Shown here: positions 1-6,229 of the stretch, in pieces
Layout: the number at the start of each line of letters is the position of its first letter
How positions within the stretch are numbered: the stretch's first letter is position 1
From: Pseudomonadota bacterium
GTDB lineage: Bacteria > Pseudomonadota > Gammaproteobacteria > Burkholderiales > Sulfuriferulaceae
Reading direction: 5' to 3'
DNA length: 6,988 nucleotides
Assembly: GCA_021790625.1 (NCBI GenBank)
Contig: JAJYGL010000091.1
Coordinates: forward strand, 1-6,988
Notes under the pieces: model-generated
What the model was told of the DNA's origin: nothing
Databases searched by the model: none
The model's input: only the letters and a program-made list of their open reading frames with translations
Made by a program: the position numbers and the translations under genes

Positions 1-638
1 GCGCCATGACAGCACCCGACGTCATTGGCATTTCCGTCGGCACACGTCCCGATTGCGTCCCGACCGCCGTGCTCGACCTGCTGGTCGGCTACCAGCAACA
101 AGGCTATGAGATATGGCTGGAACTCGGTCTGCAATCCGCCTTTGACGACACGCTGACCCGCATCAATCGCGGGCACAATCTGGACAGTTATCGCCACACG
201 ATTCATGCCGCCAGACAACGCGGCATCCCGGTTTGCACCCACCTGATCGTCGGTCTGCCGGGAGAAAGCGACGACCACTACCATACCAGTCTGGACACAG
301 TACTTACCCTCGGCGTCGATGGCCTGAAGTTGCATCCGCTACATGTCGTTCGCGGCACGCAACTGGCCAACCAGTGGCGGCAAGGCACTTATGTACCACT
401 GAAGCAACAAGATTATTGTCGCATTGCTGCCGATCTGATTGAACGCACACCGGCAGACATCATTTTTCACCGTGTGACCGGAACCGCCGCACGCGATATC
501 CTGCTCGCCCCTGACTGGTGTGCCGGTAAATGGACTGTCCTCAACGGCATAGAAGCCGAACTAAAACGCCGCCACCATTGCCAAGGCACGCTGGCGCACC
601 CTTCACGACCGAAACCGGAAATCGCCCATGCCGCCTGA
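1..638 (+). CDS. yhcC: YhcC-family (TIGR01212) radical SAM protein, 5' truncated by window edge
   Basis: This is the C-terminal part of a radical SAM protein of the YhcC/TIGR01212 family; the reading frame is open to the left edge, so the true start lies outside the window. About 210 residues are visible against roughly 300 in E. coli YhcC. The missing part should carry the CxxxCxxC motif for the SAM-binding [4Fe-4S] cluster, so catalysis cannot be judged here. Diagnostic stretches are ISVGTRPDCVP near the start, GYEIWLELGLQSA, INRGH, HLIVGLPGE, VDGLKLHPLHVVRGT, and LLAPDWCAGKW close to the C terminus, all matching YhcC in order. The first in-frame ATG (base 6) falls just before this conserved core and is an internal methionine. 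The reaction and substrate of the family are not established. The last 11 bases overlap the start of ubiU, which suggests translational coupling with the anaerobic ubiquinone genes downstream. Confidence 0.9.
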   Translation, partial: AMTAPDVIGISVGTRPDCVPTAVLDLLVGYQQQGYEIWLELGLQSAFDDTLTRINRGHNLDSYRHTIHAARQRGIPVCTHLIVGLPGESDDHYHTSLDTVLTLGVDGLKLHPLHVVRGTQLANQWRQGTYVPLKQQDYCRIAADLIERTPADIIFHRVTGTAARDILLAPDWCAGKWTVLNGIEAELKRRHHCQGTLAHPSRPKPEIAHAA

Positions 639-1641
639 TACTATTCCCGAACTGGTCTGCCCGGCAGGCAGCCTGACTGCCCTGAAAACGGCCGTAGATC
701 ACGGTGCCGACTGCGTTTACATCGGCTTTCGCGACAATACCAATGCACGTAACTTCGCCGGTCTCAATTTTGACCGTGCCGCTGCCCACGAAGGGTTGCG
801 TTACGCCCATGCCGCAGGAAAACAGGTCTTTGTCGCACTCAACACCAACCCACCGGACGCAGGCTGGCCGCGCTGGCAAGAAGCCGTCGATCTGGCCGCA
901 GACCTGGGTGCCGATGCCGTTATCCTGAGCGATCCGGGCTTGATGCAGTATGCGGCACAACGACATCCACACCTGCGTCTGCACCTGTCGGTACAAGGAT
1001 CGGCCACCAACTATGAAGCCATCAACTTCTATCGCCAGCAATTTGGCGTACGCCGTGCAGTGCTGCCCCGTGTCCTGTCGCTGGCCCAGGTTGAACACGT
1101 TCGGCAACACACCGAAGTAGACATTGAAATATTCGGCTTTGGCAGCCTGTGTGTCATGGTGGAAGGGCGCTGTGCGTTGTCATCCTATGTCACGGGCGAC
1201 TCACCCAATACCAGCGGTGTCTGTTCACCGGCCAGAGCCGTACACTGGAAACAAACCCCCGCCGGGCTCGAATCGCGCCTCAATGAAGTCTTGATCGATC
1301 GTTACGCCGCCCATGAAAACGCCAGCTATCCAACTTTATGCAAAGGACGATTCAACGTAGGAGAAGCCAGTTACTACGCCATTGAAGAACCCGCCAGCCT
1401 CAACACGCTGGAATTGATACCGGAATTTTTTCGCATCGGTATCTCGGCCATCAAGATTGAAGGCCGGCAGCGCAGCCCTGCCTATGTGGCGCAAGTTACC
1501 CGCGTCTGGCGACAAGCCATCGACGCCTGTCGTGCCAACCGAAACCATTACAGCATCAAACCGGTGTGGATGGACACACTCAATAGCGTTGCCGAAGGGC
1601 AACAACATACACTGGGCGCCTACCACCGCCCCTGGAAATAG
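628..1641 (+). CDS. ubiU: UbiU, O2-independent ubiquinone hydroxylase subunit (peptidase U32 family)
   Basis: The product has 337 residues; E. coli UbiU (YhbU) has 331. UbiU pairs with UbiV to hydroxylate the ubiquinone ring precursor without oxygen, in the cytoplasm. The N terminus ELVCPAGSLTALKTAVDHGA and the YIGFRD...RNFAGLNF block are typical of U32 proteins. Four cysteines, C175, C182, C199 and C238, have spacings of 7, 17 and 39 residues, the same as the [4Fe-4S] ligands C169/C176/C193/C232 of E. coli UbiU, so the cluster is expected to form. IKIEGRQRSPAYVAQVT near residues 276-291 is the other family signature. The ATG at 628 has GGAA 7 bases upstream and overlaps the end of the preceding radical SAM gene; ubiV follows after 12 bases. 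U32 proteins are often annotated as peptidases or collagenases, which is misleading for this clade. Confidence 0.95.
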   Translation: MPPDTIPELVCPAGSLTALKTAVDHGADCVYIGFRDNTNARNFAGLNFDRAAAHEGLRYAHAAGKQVFVALNTNPPDAGWPRWQEAVDLAADLGADAVILSDPGLMQYAAQRHPHLRLHLSVQGSATNYEAINFYRQQFGVRRAVLPRVLSLAQVEHVRQHTEVDIEIFGFGSLCVMVEGRCALSSYVTGDSPNTSGVCSPARAVHWKQTPAGLESRLNEVLIDRYAAHENASYPTLCKGRFNVGEASYYAIEEPASLNTLELIPEFFRIGISAIKIEGRQRSPAYVAQVTRVWRQAIDACRANRNHYSIKPVWMDTLNSVAEGQQHTLGAYHRPWK

Positions 1642-1653
1642 GTCTTGTGCATC

Positions 1654-2637
1654 ATGAAACTGGCATTGGGTCCCCTGCATTACTACTGGACGCACGAAAC
1701 GGTACGGCAGTTTTACCACGACATGGCCGATACGCCTGTCGATATCGTCTATCTTGGCGAAACTGTCTGTTCCCGTCGTCACGAACTGCGACTTGCCGAC
1801 TGGCTCGACATCGCCCATCAACTCAAACAGGCAGGTAAAGAAGTTATCCTGTCATCGCAGGTATTGCTCGAATCCGAATCCGACCTGAAAACCCTGCGCC
1901 AAATCATCAGTCACGCCAACGATTTTACGATAGAAGCAAACGACATGGGGGCTGTACATCTGCTCAGCGGAAAAGCCCTGTTTGTCGCCGGCCCCCATCT
2001 GAATCTTTTCAACGCGCACAGCCTGCGGCTCATGGCATCGCTTGGCGCCAAACGTTGGGTAACGCCGCTGGAAATGTCAGGTGCCCAGCTCGCAGCGCTT
2101 CAATCGCATCGTCCTGCCAACATGGAAACCGAAATTTTCGCCTGGGGGCGACTGCCATTGGCATGGTCAGCGCGTTGCTTTACTGCACGTGCGCATAACC
2201 TGCCCAAAGACGACTGCCAATTTCGTTGCCTCGATTATCCGCAGGGCCTGCTCATGAACACCCGTGAAGACAAAGCTTTTCTGGTTCTGAATGGCATTCA
2301 GACCCAGTCGGCACACACCCACAACCTGCTGCCGGAACTTGACGCATTACATGCTTGCCAGGTCGATATTCTACGCATCAGCCCGCAGCCAGAACATACC
2401 CGTGACATTGTGGCGCTGTTTCGCAACGCAATCGACACGACCGAGAACCCGGCCTGTCGTCAACAAACGCCAGAAGCAGTAAATACATTGCAGGCACTAG
2501 CAGCATTCGCGCCACAAGGGCTATGCAATGGTTACTGGTACGGACAGCCTGGCATGGCGCAACAAAACACCGTGCAACAAAACACCGTGCAACGAAATGC
2601 CGCACAACGAAACGCAGCGCAGGGAAAACAGCCATGA
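1654..2637 (+). CDS. ubiV: UbiV, O2-independent ubiquinone hydroxylase subunit (U32 family)
   Basis: The product has 327 residues from the ATG at 1654; E. coli UbiV (YhbV) has about 292, the difference being a C-terminal tail. It forms a heterodimer with UbiU for anaerobic ring hydroxylation in ubiquinone synthesis. C39, C175, C188 and C192 match the E. coli [4Fe-4S] ligands C39/C180/C193/C197: the first position is identical and the last three keep spacings of 13 and 4. Family blocks include MKLALGPLHYYW, YLGETVCSRRHELRLADW, SSQVLLESESDL, EIFAWGRLPLAWSARCFTARA and NGYWYGQPGM. An in-frame TTG at 1645 is a possible start, but the ATG gives the family N terminus and the conserved C39 numbering. 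After GQPGM (about residue 300) comes a repetitive Gln/Asn-rich tail of 5-residue units, probably disordered. The stop codon overlaps the next ATG (ATGA). Confidence 0.95.
   Translation: MKLALGPLHYYWTHETVRQFYHDMADTPVDIVYLGETVCSRRHELRLADWLDIAHQLKQAGKEVILSSQVLLESESDLKTLRQIISHANDFTIEANDMGAVHLLSGKALFVAGPHLNLFNAHSLRLMASLGAKRWVTPLEMSGAQLAALQSHRPANMETEIFAWGRLPLAWSARCFTARAHNLPKDDCQFRCLDYPQGLLMNTREDKAFLVLNGIQTQSAHTHNLLPELDALHACQVDILRISPQPEHTRDIVALFRNAIDTTENPACRQQTPEAVNTLQALAAFAPQGLCNGYWYGQPGMAQQNTVQQNTVQRNAAQRNAAQGKQP
2560..2619. repeat. Four tandem 15-bp units in the 3' end of ubiV
   Basis: Four consecutive 15-base units start at 2560, 2575, 2590 and 2605. The first two are identical (CAACAAAACACCGTG) and the last two are diverged (CAACGAAATGCCGCA, CAACGAAACGCAGCG). 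The length is a multiple of three, so the array stays in frame and encodes QQNTV, QQNTV, QRNAA, QRNAA at the UbiV C terminus. This looks like slippage-type expansion outside the conserved domain. The array lies 14 bases before the next gene's start. Confidence 0.85.
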
Positions 2638-4229
2638 TAGCCCTGCACGACGACATCGCTGACGCCATCACCCACAATGCCATTGACCGGGAGCACTGGC
2701 AACGCCACCTCATTGGTCAGCTACCAGATCAATTGCGATTCTATCGCTGTCATCCGGCAGCAAGCTTGGGTCGCGACCAGATCATCCAGCACGAATTACG
2801 CACCGAATATTGTGCACGGCACAATATTCCATGGGTGCGCCGTCTCACGGGCGGCAACACCCTGTATCTGGACGCACAACAACTGTGCTGGTCACAATTG
2901 ATGACACTGGATCACGCAATCAGCACGGAAACCGCGCTTAAACAACATGCACAAGCGGTCATGGGCGCGCTCCATTCGCTGGGAATTCGCGACACCGCCT
3001 GGCGCTGGCCAAACAGCATCGAAATCGATGGCCGCCGTATCGCCACACTATTTTGCATCCGACAGGATACCAGCCTACTCCTGCAAGGCGCCCTGTTGCT
3101 GGATGTCGACATCCGAACCACGCTATCCGTGTTACGCGTCCCCAGTGAAAAGCTCTCAGCCGATGGTCTTGCCGCCGCACGTGACCACATCATCACCATC
3201 AAGGAACTACTGGGCGACATTCCTGCCATCGATGACATATGCTGTCAATTGTCTCGCGCGCTCTGTCCTGACGAAGCCAACAACCACGCCATTTGCAGCC
3301 ACGACATTCGCAGCCATGACCAGATCGCGCCAGCCGCATCTGCCGACGCCCACGCGGAAGCCCTGCACGCTGCGCAAATGCTCGACTGGCGTGGCGACAA
3401 ACCCGACAACACTGTAGAAGCCATGTGGAAGACACCCGGCGGCCTGCTACGCGCCCGCGCCCAATTTGATGCAGAAGGCGTCACCTGCAACCAAATAGAA
3501 ATCGGTGGTGATGTACATACCCATCCTGCCGATCTCCTGCAACACATTTCGCGCGCATTAAGCGGCCTGCCCTGCCATCTACTCAGTATTCGCCTCAAAG
3601 AAAAATGCGGAACACCCGCTGTTGAAACATTGGGATTCGGCTATCAGGATTTGCTGCACCTGTTACATACCCTGCTCGATAAACTGTCCCTGCGCACACA
3701 GGCAAACCTGACAAATCAAACGCTGGACAGCCTGATGCTGCACAATCCGAAAGGGCAGACCGCACGAGAAATTCTGCGCGACGCCAGCGTCATGCTGATA
3801 CCCTACTGCGCAAAACCCAATTGGTGCAAATGGCGAAACCGTGATGGCTGCCCGGAATGCGGCAAGTGCGAGGTGGGCGATGCCTACCGACTGGCGCGCG
3901 AACGGCGCATGCAGGTATTCACCATCATGCGTTATGAGCACCTGGTCACCACACTCAAACAACTCAAGGCAGCCCGGACAGCAGCCTACATCGGCATGTG
4001 CTGTAGCAATTTTTTCATCAAACGTCATCGCGCCTTTGAAGAGGCAGGCATACCGGCACTGTTGCTCGACATCAGCGGCTCGAACTGCTACGAACTGCAA
4101 CAAGAAGAACTGGCGTATGCCGGTAAATTTGAAGCCAAGGCGCAACTGGACATCGCAGCATTACAGCAAGTCATCCACTTTTGTCCCAAACCATTCATCG
4201 ACCACGAGACACAGGAAAACCCGGTATGA
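2634..4229 (+). CDS. Lipoate-protein ligase-like / DUF116 fusion protein
   Basis: This 531-residue cytoplasmic protein has three parts. Residues about 30-210 resemble the LplA/BPL catalytic fold: RRLTGGNTLYLD (69-80) matches the RRxSGGGxVYHD lipoate-binding loop, and NSIEIDGRRIATLF (127-140) matches the segment that carries the catalytic Lys in LplA, but here Arg (R134/R135) replaces it. Residues about 262-315, KTPGGLLRARAQFD...IEIGGDVHTHPADLL, resemble the ligase accessory domain. Residues about 385-515 are a DUF116 domain with cysteines C392, C398, C406, C409 and C412 (CPECGKC core) plus C456, C457 and C485, probably binding Fe-S or another metal. The ATG at 2634 overlaps the ubiV stop and has AGGGA 8 bases upstream; longer in-frame starts would read through the ubiV repeat tail and are unlikely. 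The gene overlaps ubiT by ATGA. Its position suggests a role linked to anaerobic ubiquinone synthesis or redox maturation, but the function is unknown. Domain calls are from recognised motifs. Confidence 0.85.
   Translation: MIALHDDIADAITHNAIDREHWQRHLIGQLPDQLRFYRCHPAASLGRDQIIQHELRTEYCARHNIPWVRRLTGGNTLYLDAQQLCWSQLMTLDHAISTETALKQHAQAVMGALHSLGIRDTAWRWPNSIEIDGRRIATLFCIRQDTSLLLQGALLLDVDIRTTLSVLRVPSEKLSADGLAAARDHIITIKELLGDIPAIDDICCQLSRALCPDEANNHAICSHDIRSHDQIAPAASADAHAEALHAAQMLDWRGDKPDNTVEAMWKTPGGLLRARAQFDAEGVTCNQIEIGGDVHTHPADLLQHISRALSGLPCHLLSIRLKEKCGTPAVETLGFGYQDLLHLLHTLLDKLSLRTQANLTNQTLDSLMLHNPKGQTAREILRDASVMLIPYCAKPNWCKWRNRDGCPECGKCEVGDAYRLARERRMQVFTIMRYEHLVTTLKQLKAARTAAYIGMCCSNFFIKRHRAFEEAGIPALLLDISGSNCYELQQEELAYAGKFEAKAQLDIAALQQVIHFCPKPFIDHETQENPV
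3291..3320. repeat. Tandem 15-bp duplication in the inter-domain linker of the ligase/DUF116 gene
   Basis: ATTTGCAGCCACGAC (3291-3305) is followed directly by ATTCGCAGCCATGAC (3306-3320), 13 of 15 bases the same. It encodes ICSHD-IRSHD at residues 220-229, in an Ala/His/Asp-rich linker between the ligase-like fold and the accessory domain. The unit length equals that of the array at the end of ubiV, but the sequences are unrelated. Confidence 0.7.
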
Positions 4230-4666
4230 AACTGCCCCTGCCCAAAATCTTTCACAACATGCCAACCCTTCCCGTACTCACAAACTTGTCTGGCCTGTTG
4301 CCACCGTCCCCGCATTCCGTTCTGTTCTGCCTGTTACTCAACCGCCTGTTGCAAAACCAGCATGCTGATTTTTCTCCCCTGCAAGGCAAATCACTCTGCC
4401 TGCACAGCCAGGACATCAAACTCTCCCTCTTTCTTGGCAGCAACCAGAAAAAACTCATCCCGCTCGGATTTCGTCACGACGCCACACTGACCATCAGCGC
4501 CAATTTGCGCGATTTCATCCGGCTTGCCCTACGCCAGGAAGACCCGGATACGCTGTTCTTTAGCCGGCGCCTGAGCATGGAAGGCGACACCGAACTCGGT
4601 TTGTGGTTCAAAAATCTGCTTGATACCATCGACCCGAGCCAACTGACGGCGTTAAGAAGCCATTGA
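4226..4666 (+). CDS. ubiT: UbiT, SCP2-domain accessory factor of O2-independent ubiquinone synthesis
   Basis: The product has 146 residues. UbiT (YhbT in E. coli, about 174 residues) is an SCP2/sterol-carrier-like lipid-binding protein needed for anaerobic ubiquinone synthesis; it is the counterpart of UbiJ in the aerobic pathway and probably presents the polyprenyl intermediates to the enzymes. The segment at about 109-134, DPDTLFFSRRLSMEGDTELG plus LWFKNLLD, is the strongly conserved UbiT block. Upstream, HSQDIKLSLFL and ATLTISANLRDFIRLALR match the SCP2 sheet-helix pattern, and the first 50 residues are hydrophobic with prolines, as in other UbiT proteins. The ATG at 4226 overlaps the previous stop (ATGA) and has AGGA 9 bases upstream, so it is preferred to an in-frame ATG at 4181. 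The protein stops soon after KNLLDTID, so it lacks the roughly 30-residue C-terminal extension of the E. coli protein. It is the last gene of the operon. Confidence 0.93.
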   Translation: MKLPLPKIFHNMPTLPVLTNLSGLLPPSPHSVLFCLLLNRLLQNQHADFSPLQGKSLCLHSQDIKLSLFLGSNQKKLIPLGFRHDATLTISANLRDFIRLALRQEDPDTLFFSRRLSMEGDTELGLWFKNLLDTIDPSQLTALRSH

Positions 4667-4673
4667 TTGATTG

Positions 4674-4711
4674 ATTCCCCCGCCAGGCCGCCATCGCGGC
4701 CATGTGGGAAT
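4674..4711. terminator. Inverted repeat between convergent genes, possible bidirectional terminator
   Basis: A perfect 6-bp stem, GGCCGC (4686-4691) and GCGGCC (4696-4701) with loop CATC, sits inside a second paired set, ATTCCC (4674-4679) and GGGAAT (4706-4711). It lies in the 48 bases between the stop codons of ubiT (+) and the dioxygenase gene (-). Position and symmetry suggest it ends transcription from both sides, but neither flank has a clear T run, so it is not a classical intrinsic terminator. The preceding ATTG repeats (4662-4676) overlap the ubiT stop. Confidence 0.45.
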
Positions 4712-4714
4712 AGA

Positions 4715-5461
4715 TCAGCGGTTCCTCAGGACATCCGGCGACAAAAATCCGTTTTTTCGCCAGGTCAGCACCAGCGTATCGCGGAAGCCATTTCCATTTA
4801 CCGGCTGGATTGGCGTGGATTCATGAATCATCCGTTCGTCGTCCAGCATCATCAGCGTCCAGTTTTCCAGCAAGGTAAACCGCCGTCCTTCACTGGCGTT
4901 ATTCAGGAACACCCGACTCTCGCCTCCCTGAACGTGCTGCCTGTCCGCCAAAAAAATACTTACAAAATCAACGCCATCGCGATGCGCGCCTTCTGGCGTC
5001 GGGCGACCGATACCCCCTGTGGTATCGATGCGAAACACATGCGCTTCCACGAACCAGCGCTGTTCGCCTTTGATGGCTGAACAGACTTCGCCCAACTGCA
5101 ACAACATTTTCTGCCAGACCGGTTGTATCACCATCTCTCGTTCCACCGGGTCGAACATGCGCAATACACCGCCATGCAAGGCGTTATATTCAACCGGTTG
5201 CCAATGCGCACGATGCGGCACCTGCTCGACATGCCCCTGTTGCACGATAAAACACGAATGACGGCGGCGACGGTAATGTCCGCCGTCCTTTAACCACCTG
5301 TCGGCCGGCAATCGGCTCCAGAACGGCTGCAATGCCTGTAACGCAGCAAGGTCGTCACCCAGAAAACCGGCAACCTCCACAGGAGGAAGCACGGCGTATG
5401 CCTGTCCAGCCAAATCCCGCACAAAATTTTCCAGCTTACTGTAAGGAGGTGTAATCAACAT
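4715..5461 (-). CDS. 2-oxoglutarate/Fe(II)-dependent dioxygenase family protein (PF10014 type)
   Basis: The product has 248 residues. The jelly-roll signature is clear: GAHRDGVDFVSIFL (158-171) gives the HxD half of the iron triad (H160, D162), MIHESTPI (211-218) gives the distal H213, and GFRDTLVLTW (225-234) gives R227, expected to bind 2-oxoglutarate. HYRRRRHSCF (62-71) and GGESRVF are further blocks of the family, which includes bacterial free-amino-acid hydroxylases such as the Bacillus isoleucine dioxygenase. The substrate cannot be read from sequence. The start chosen is the ATG at 5461, giving a normal family length; the frame stays open upstream to 5980, but that part runs antisense through the PEBP gene and resembles no protein. 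No good Shine-Dalgarno is seen before the ATG. A promoter candidate lies about 45 bases upstream. The gene converges on ubiT and is divergent from the PEBP gene. Confidence 0.87.
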   Translation of the reverse strand: MLITPPYSKLENFVRDLAGQAYAVLPPVEVAGFLGDDLAALQALQPFWSRLPADRWLKDGGHYRRRRHSCFIVQQGHVEQVPHRAHWQPVEYNALHGGVLRMFDPVEREMVIQPVWQKMLLQLGEVCSAIKGEQRWFVEAHVFRIDTTGGIGRPTPEGAHRDGVDFVSIFLADRQHVQGGESRVFLNNASEGRRFTLLENWTLMMLDDERMIHESTPIQPVNGNGFRDTLVLTWRKNGFLSPDVLRNR

Positions 5462-5504
5462 GGTTTGAGCACAAAAAGTAGAAAAAAACAGCCGAATCCT
5501 GTAG

Positions 5505-5532
5505 TCTATACCACAAGCATTCGCCACGCCAA
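5505..5532 (-). promoter_or_regulatory. Candidate sigma70-type promoter for the dioxygenase gene
   Basis: Read on the minus strand, TTGGCG (5532-5527) and TATAGA (5510-5505) are separated by 16 bases, and TGG directly precedes the -10 as an extended -10 element. Both hexamers match consensus at 4 of 6. Transcription would begin near 5498, giving a leader of about 37 bases. The element lies in the 112-base gap between the divergent genes. No equally good promoter was found for the plus-strand PEBP gene. Confidence 0.4.
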
Positions 5533-5573
5533 ATCTTCCACAACCCTTCTGCCCACTCACGAAAGGATGCTTT

Positions 5574-6125
5574 ATGCAACGTCTGTTTTTGGCCATTGCC
5601 CTGATTTTTTCCCTGCCTGCCAGCGAAGCAGCCGGCTTCACCCTTGACAGTCCAGATATTTCAGCAGGGAAAACAATACCAACCCTATATACGTACAATG
5701 GCTTCGGCTGCACGGGCAGCAACGTGTCCCCTGCGCTGAACTGGCATAACCCGCCTGCCGGCACACAAAGCTTCGCCATCACTGTACACGACCCGGATGC
5801 GCCAACTGGCGGCGCCGGCTGGTGGCACTGGATAGTCATCAACCTTCCTGCCACCATGACCGGACTGGCGCGCGGCGACGGTACGGCAGATGGCAGCCAT
5901 CTTCCTGCCGGCGCACAACAAATTCGCACCGATTTCGGTACACCTGGCTGGGGCGGACCTTGCCCACCTGTTGGCGACAAGCCACACCATTACCATTTTA
6001 CGGTCTATGCGCTCAAGGTTTCTCACCTGGATGTCCCGGCCAATGCCTCAGCATCGCTCGCTGGTTTCATGATTAATCACGCCGCGTTGGGTAAAGCCCA
6101 ATTGGTAGCTCCGTACGGGCGATAA
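5574..6125 (+). CDS. Secreted YbhB/YbcL-type PEBP (Raf kinase inhibitor-like) protein
   Basis: The product has 183 residues and begins with a Sec signal peptide: MQR, then a hydrophobic core LFLAIALIFSL, with likely cleavage after SEA (residue 19), so it should act in the periplasm or outside the cell. The mature part is a phosphatidylethanolamine-binding-protein fold: DPDAP (73-77), WWHW (83-86), GTPGWGGPCPP (122-132) and HHYHFTVYAL (138-147) line the anion-binding pocket in this family. C46 and C130 could form a disulfide after export. Bacterial members have no settled biochemical role; the 'kinase inhibitor' name comes from eukaryotic relatives. The ATG at 5574 has AAAGGA 6 bases upstream. 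It is transcribed alone, divergent from the dioxygenase gene, and followed by a strong hairpin. Confidence 0.93.
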   Translation: MQRLFLAIALIFSLPASEAAGFTLDSPDISAGKTIPTLYTYNGFGCTGSNVSPALNWHNPPAGTQSFAITVHDPDAPTGGAGWWHWIVINLPATMTGLARGDGTADGSHLPAGAQQIRTDFGTPGWGGPCPPVGDKPHHYHFTVYALKVSHLDVPANASASLAGFMINHAALGKAQLVAPYGR

Positions 6126-6146
6126 CAAAATATCCGCGATACACTT

Positions 6147-6172
6147 CCCCACCCGCAACGGTGGGGTTTGTT
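6147..6172 (+). terminator. Rho-independent-type terminator after the PEBP gene
   Basis: A perfect 7-bp GC-rich stem, CCCCACC (6147-6153) and GGTGGGG (6160-6166) with loop CGCAAC, is followed by TTTGTT, 21 bases after the PEBP stop. The T tract is short. An outer pair, ATCCGC (6132-6137) and GCGGAT (6173-6178), could extend the structure. Confidence 0.7.
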
Positions 6173-6182
6173 GCGGATCAGA

Positions 6183-6212
6183 AAACCAACGGGCTTGATT
6201 TGCCGTGCCCGT
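6183..6212 (-). terminator. Possible terminator of the toxin-antitoxin operon
   Basis: On the minus strand, ACGGGC (6212-6207) pairs with GCCCGT (6194-6189) over a 12-base loop, followed by TGGTTTTC. It begins about 18 bases beyond the toxin stop codon. The stem is only 6 bp and the loop is large, so the call is tentative. Confidence 0.4.
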
Positions 6213-6229
6213 GCAATCCGAGCGCTTCC

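Noticed and set aside
541..1110. Minus-strand 189-residue open frame opposite yhcC/ubiU
   Set aside because: It lies antisense to well-supported coding sequence and shows no recognisable domain.
2523..2633. Longer N terminus for the ligase/DUF116 protein starting at 2523
   Set aside because: The extra part reads the ubiV repeat tail in another frame (ATKHRATKHRATK-like). The ATGA overlap and good ribosome site at 2634 fit better.
4181..4225. Upstream ATG start for UbiT
   Set aside because: It would overlap the preceding gene by 49 bases and adds residues unlike UbiT; 4226 has the ribosome site and ATGA coupling.
4662..4676. ATTG tandem microrepeat as a phase-variation tract
   Set aside because: There are only about three and a half copies, located at the ubiT stop, and a change in number would not alter a known reading frame in a meaningful way.
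4667..5080. Plus-strand 137-residue open frame after ubiT
   Set aside because: It begins with a non-ATG start and is antisense to the conserved catalytic part of the dioxygenase.
5462..5980. N-terminal extension of the dioxygenase frame
   Set aside because: It runs antisense through the PEBP gene and its promoter region, and would make the protein far longer than the family.
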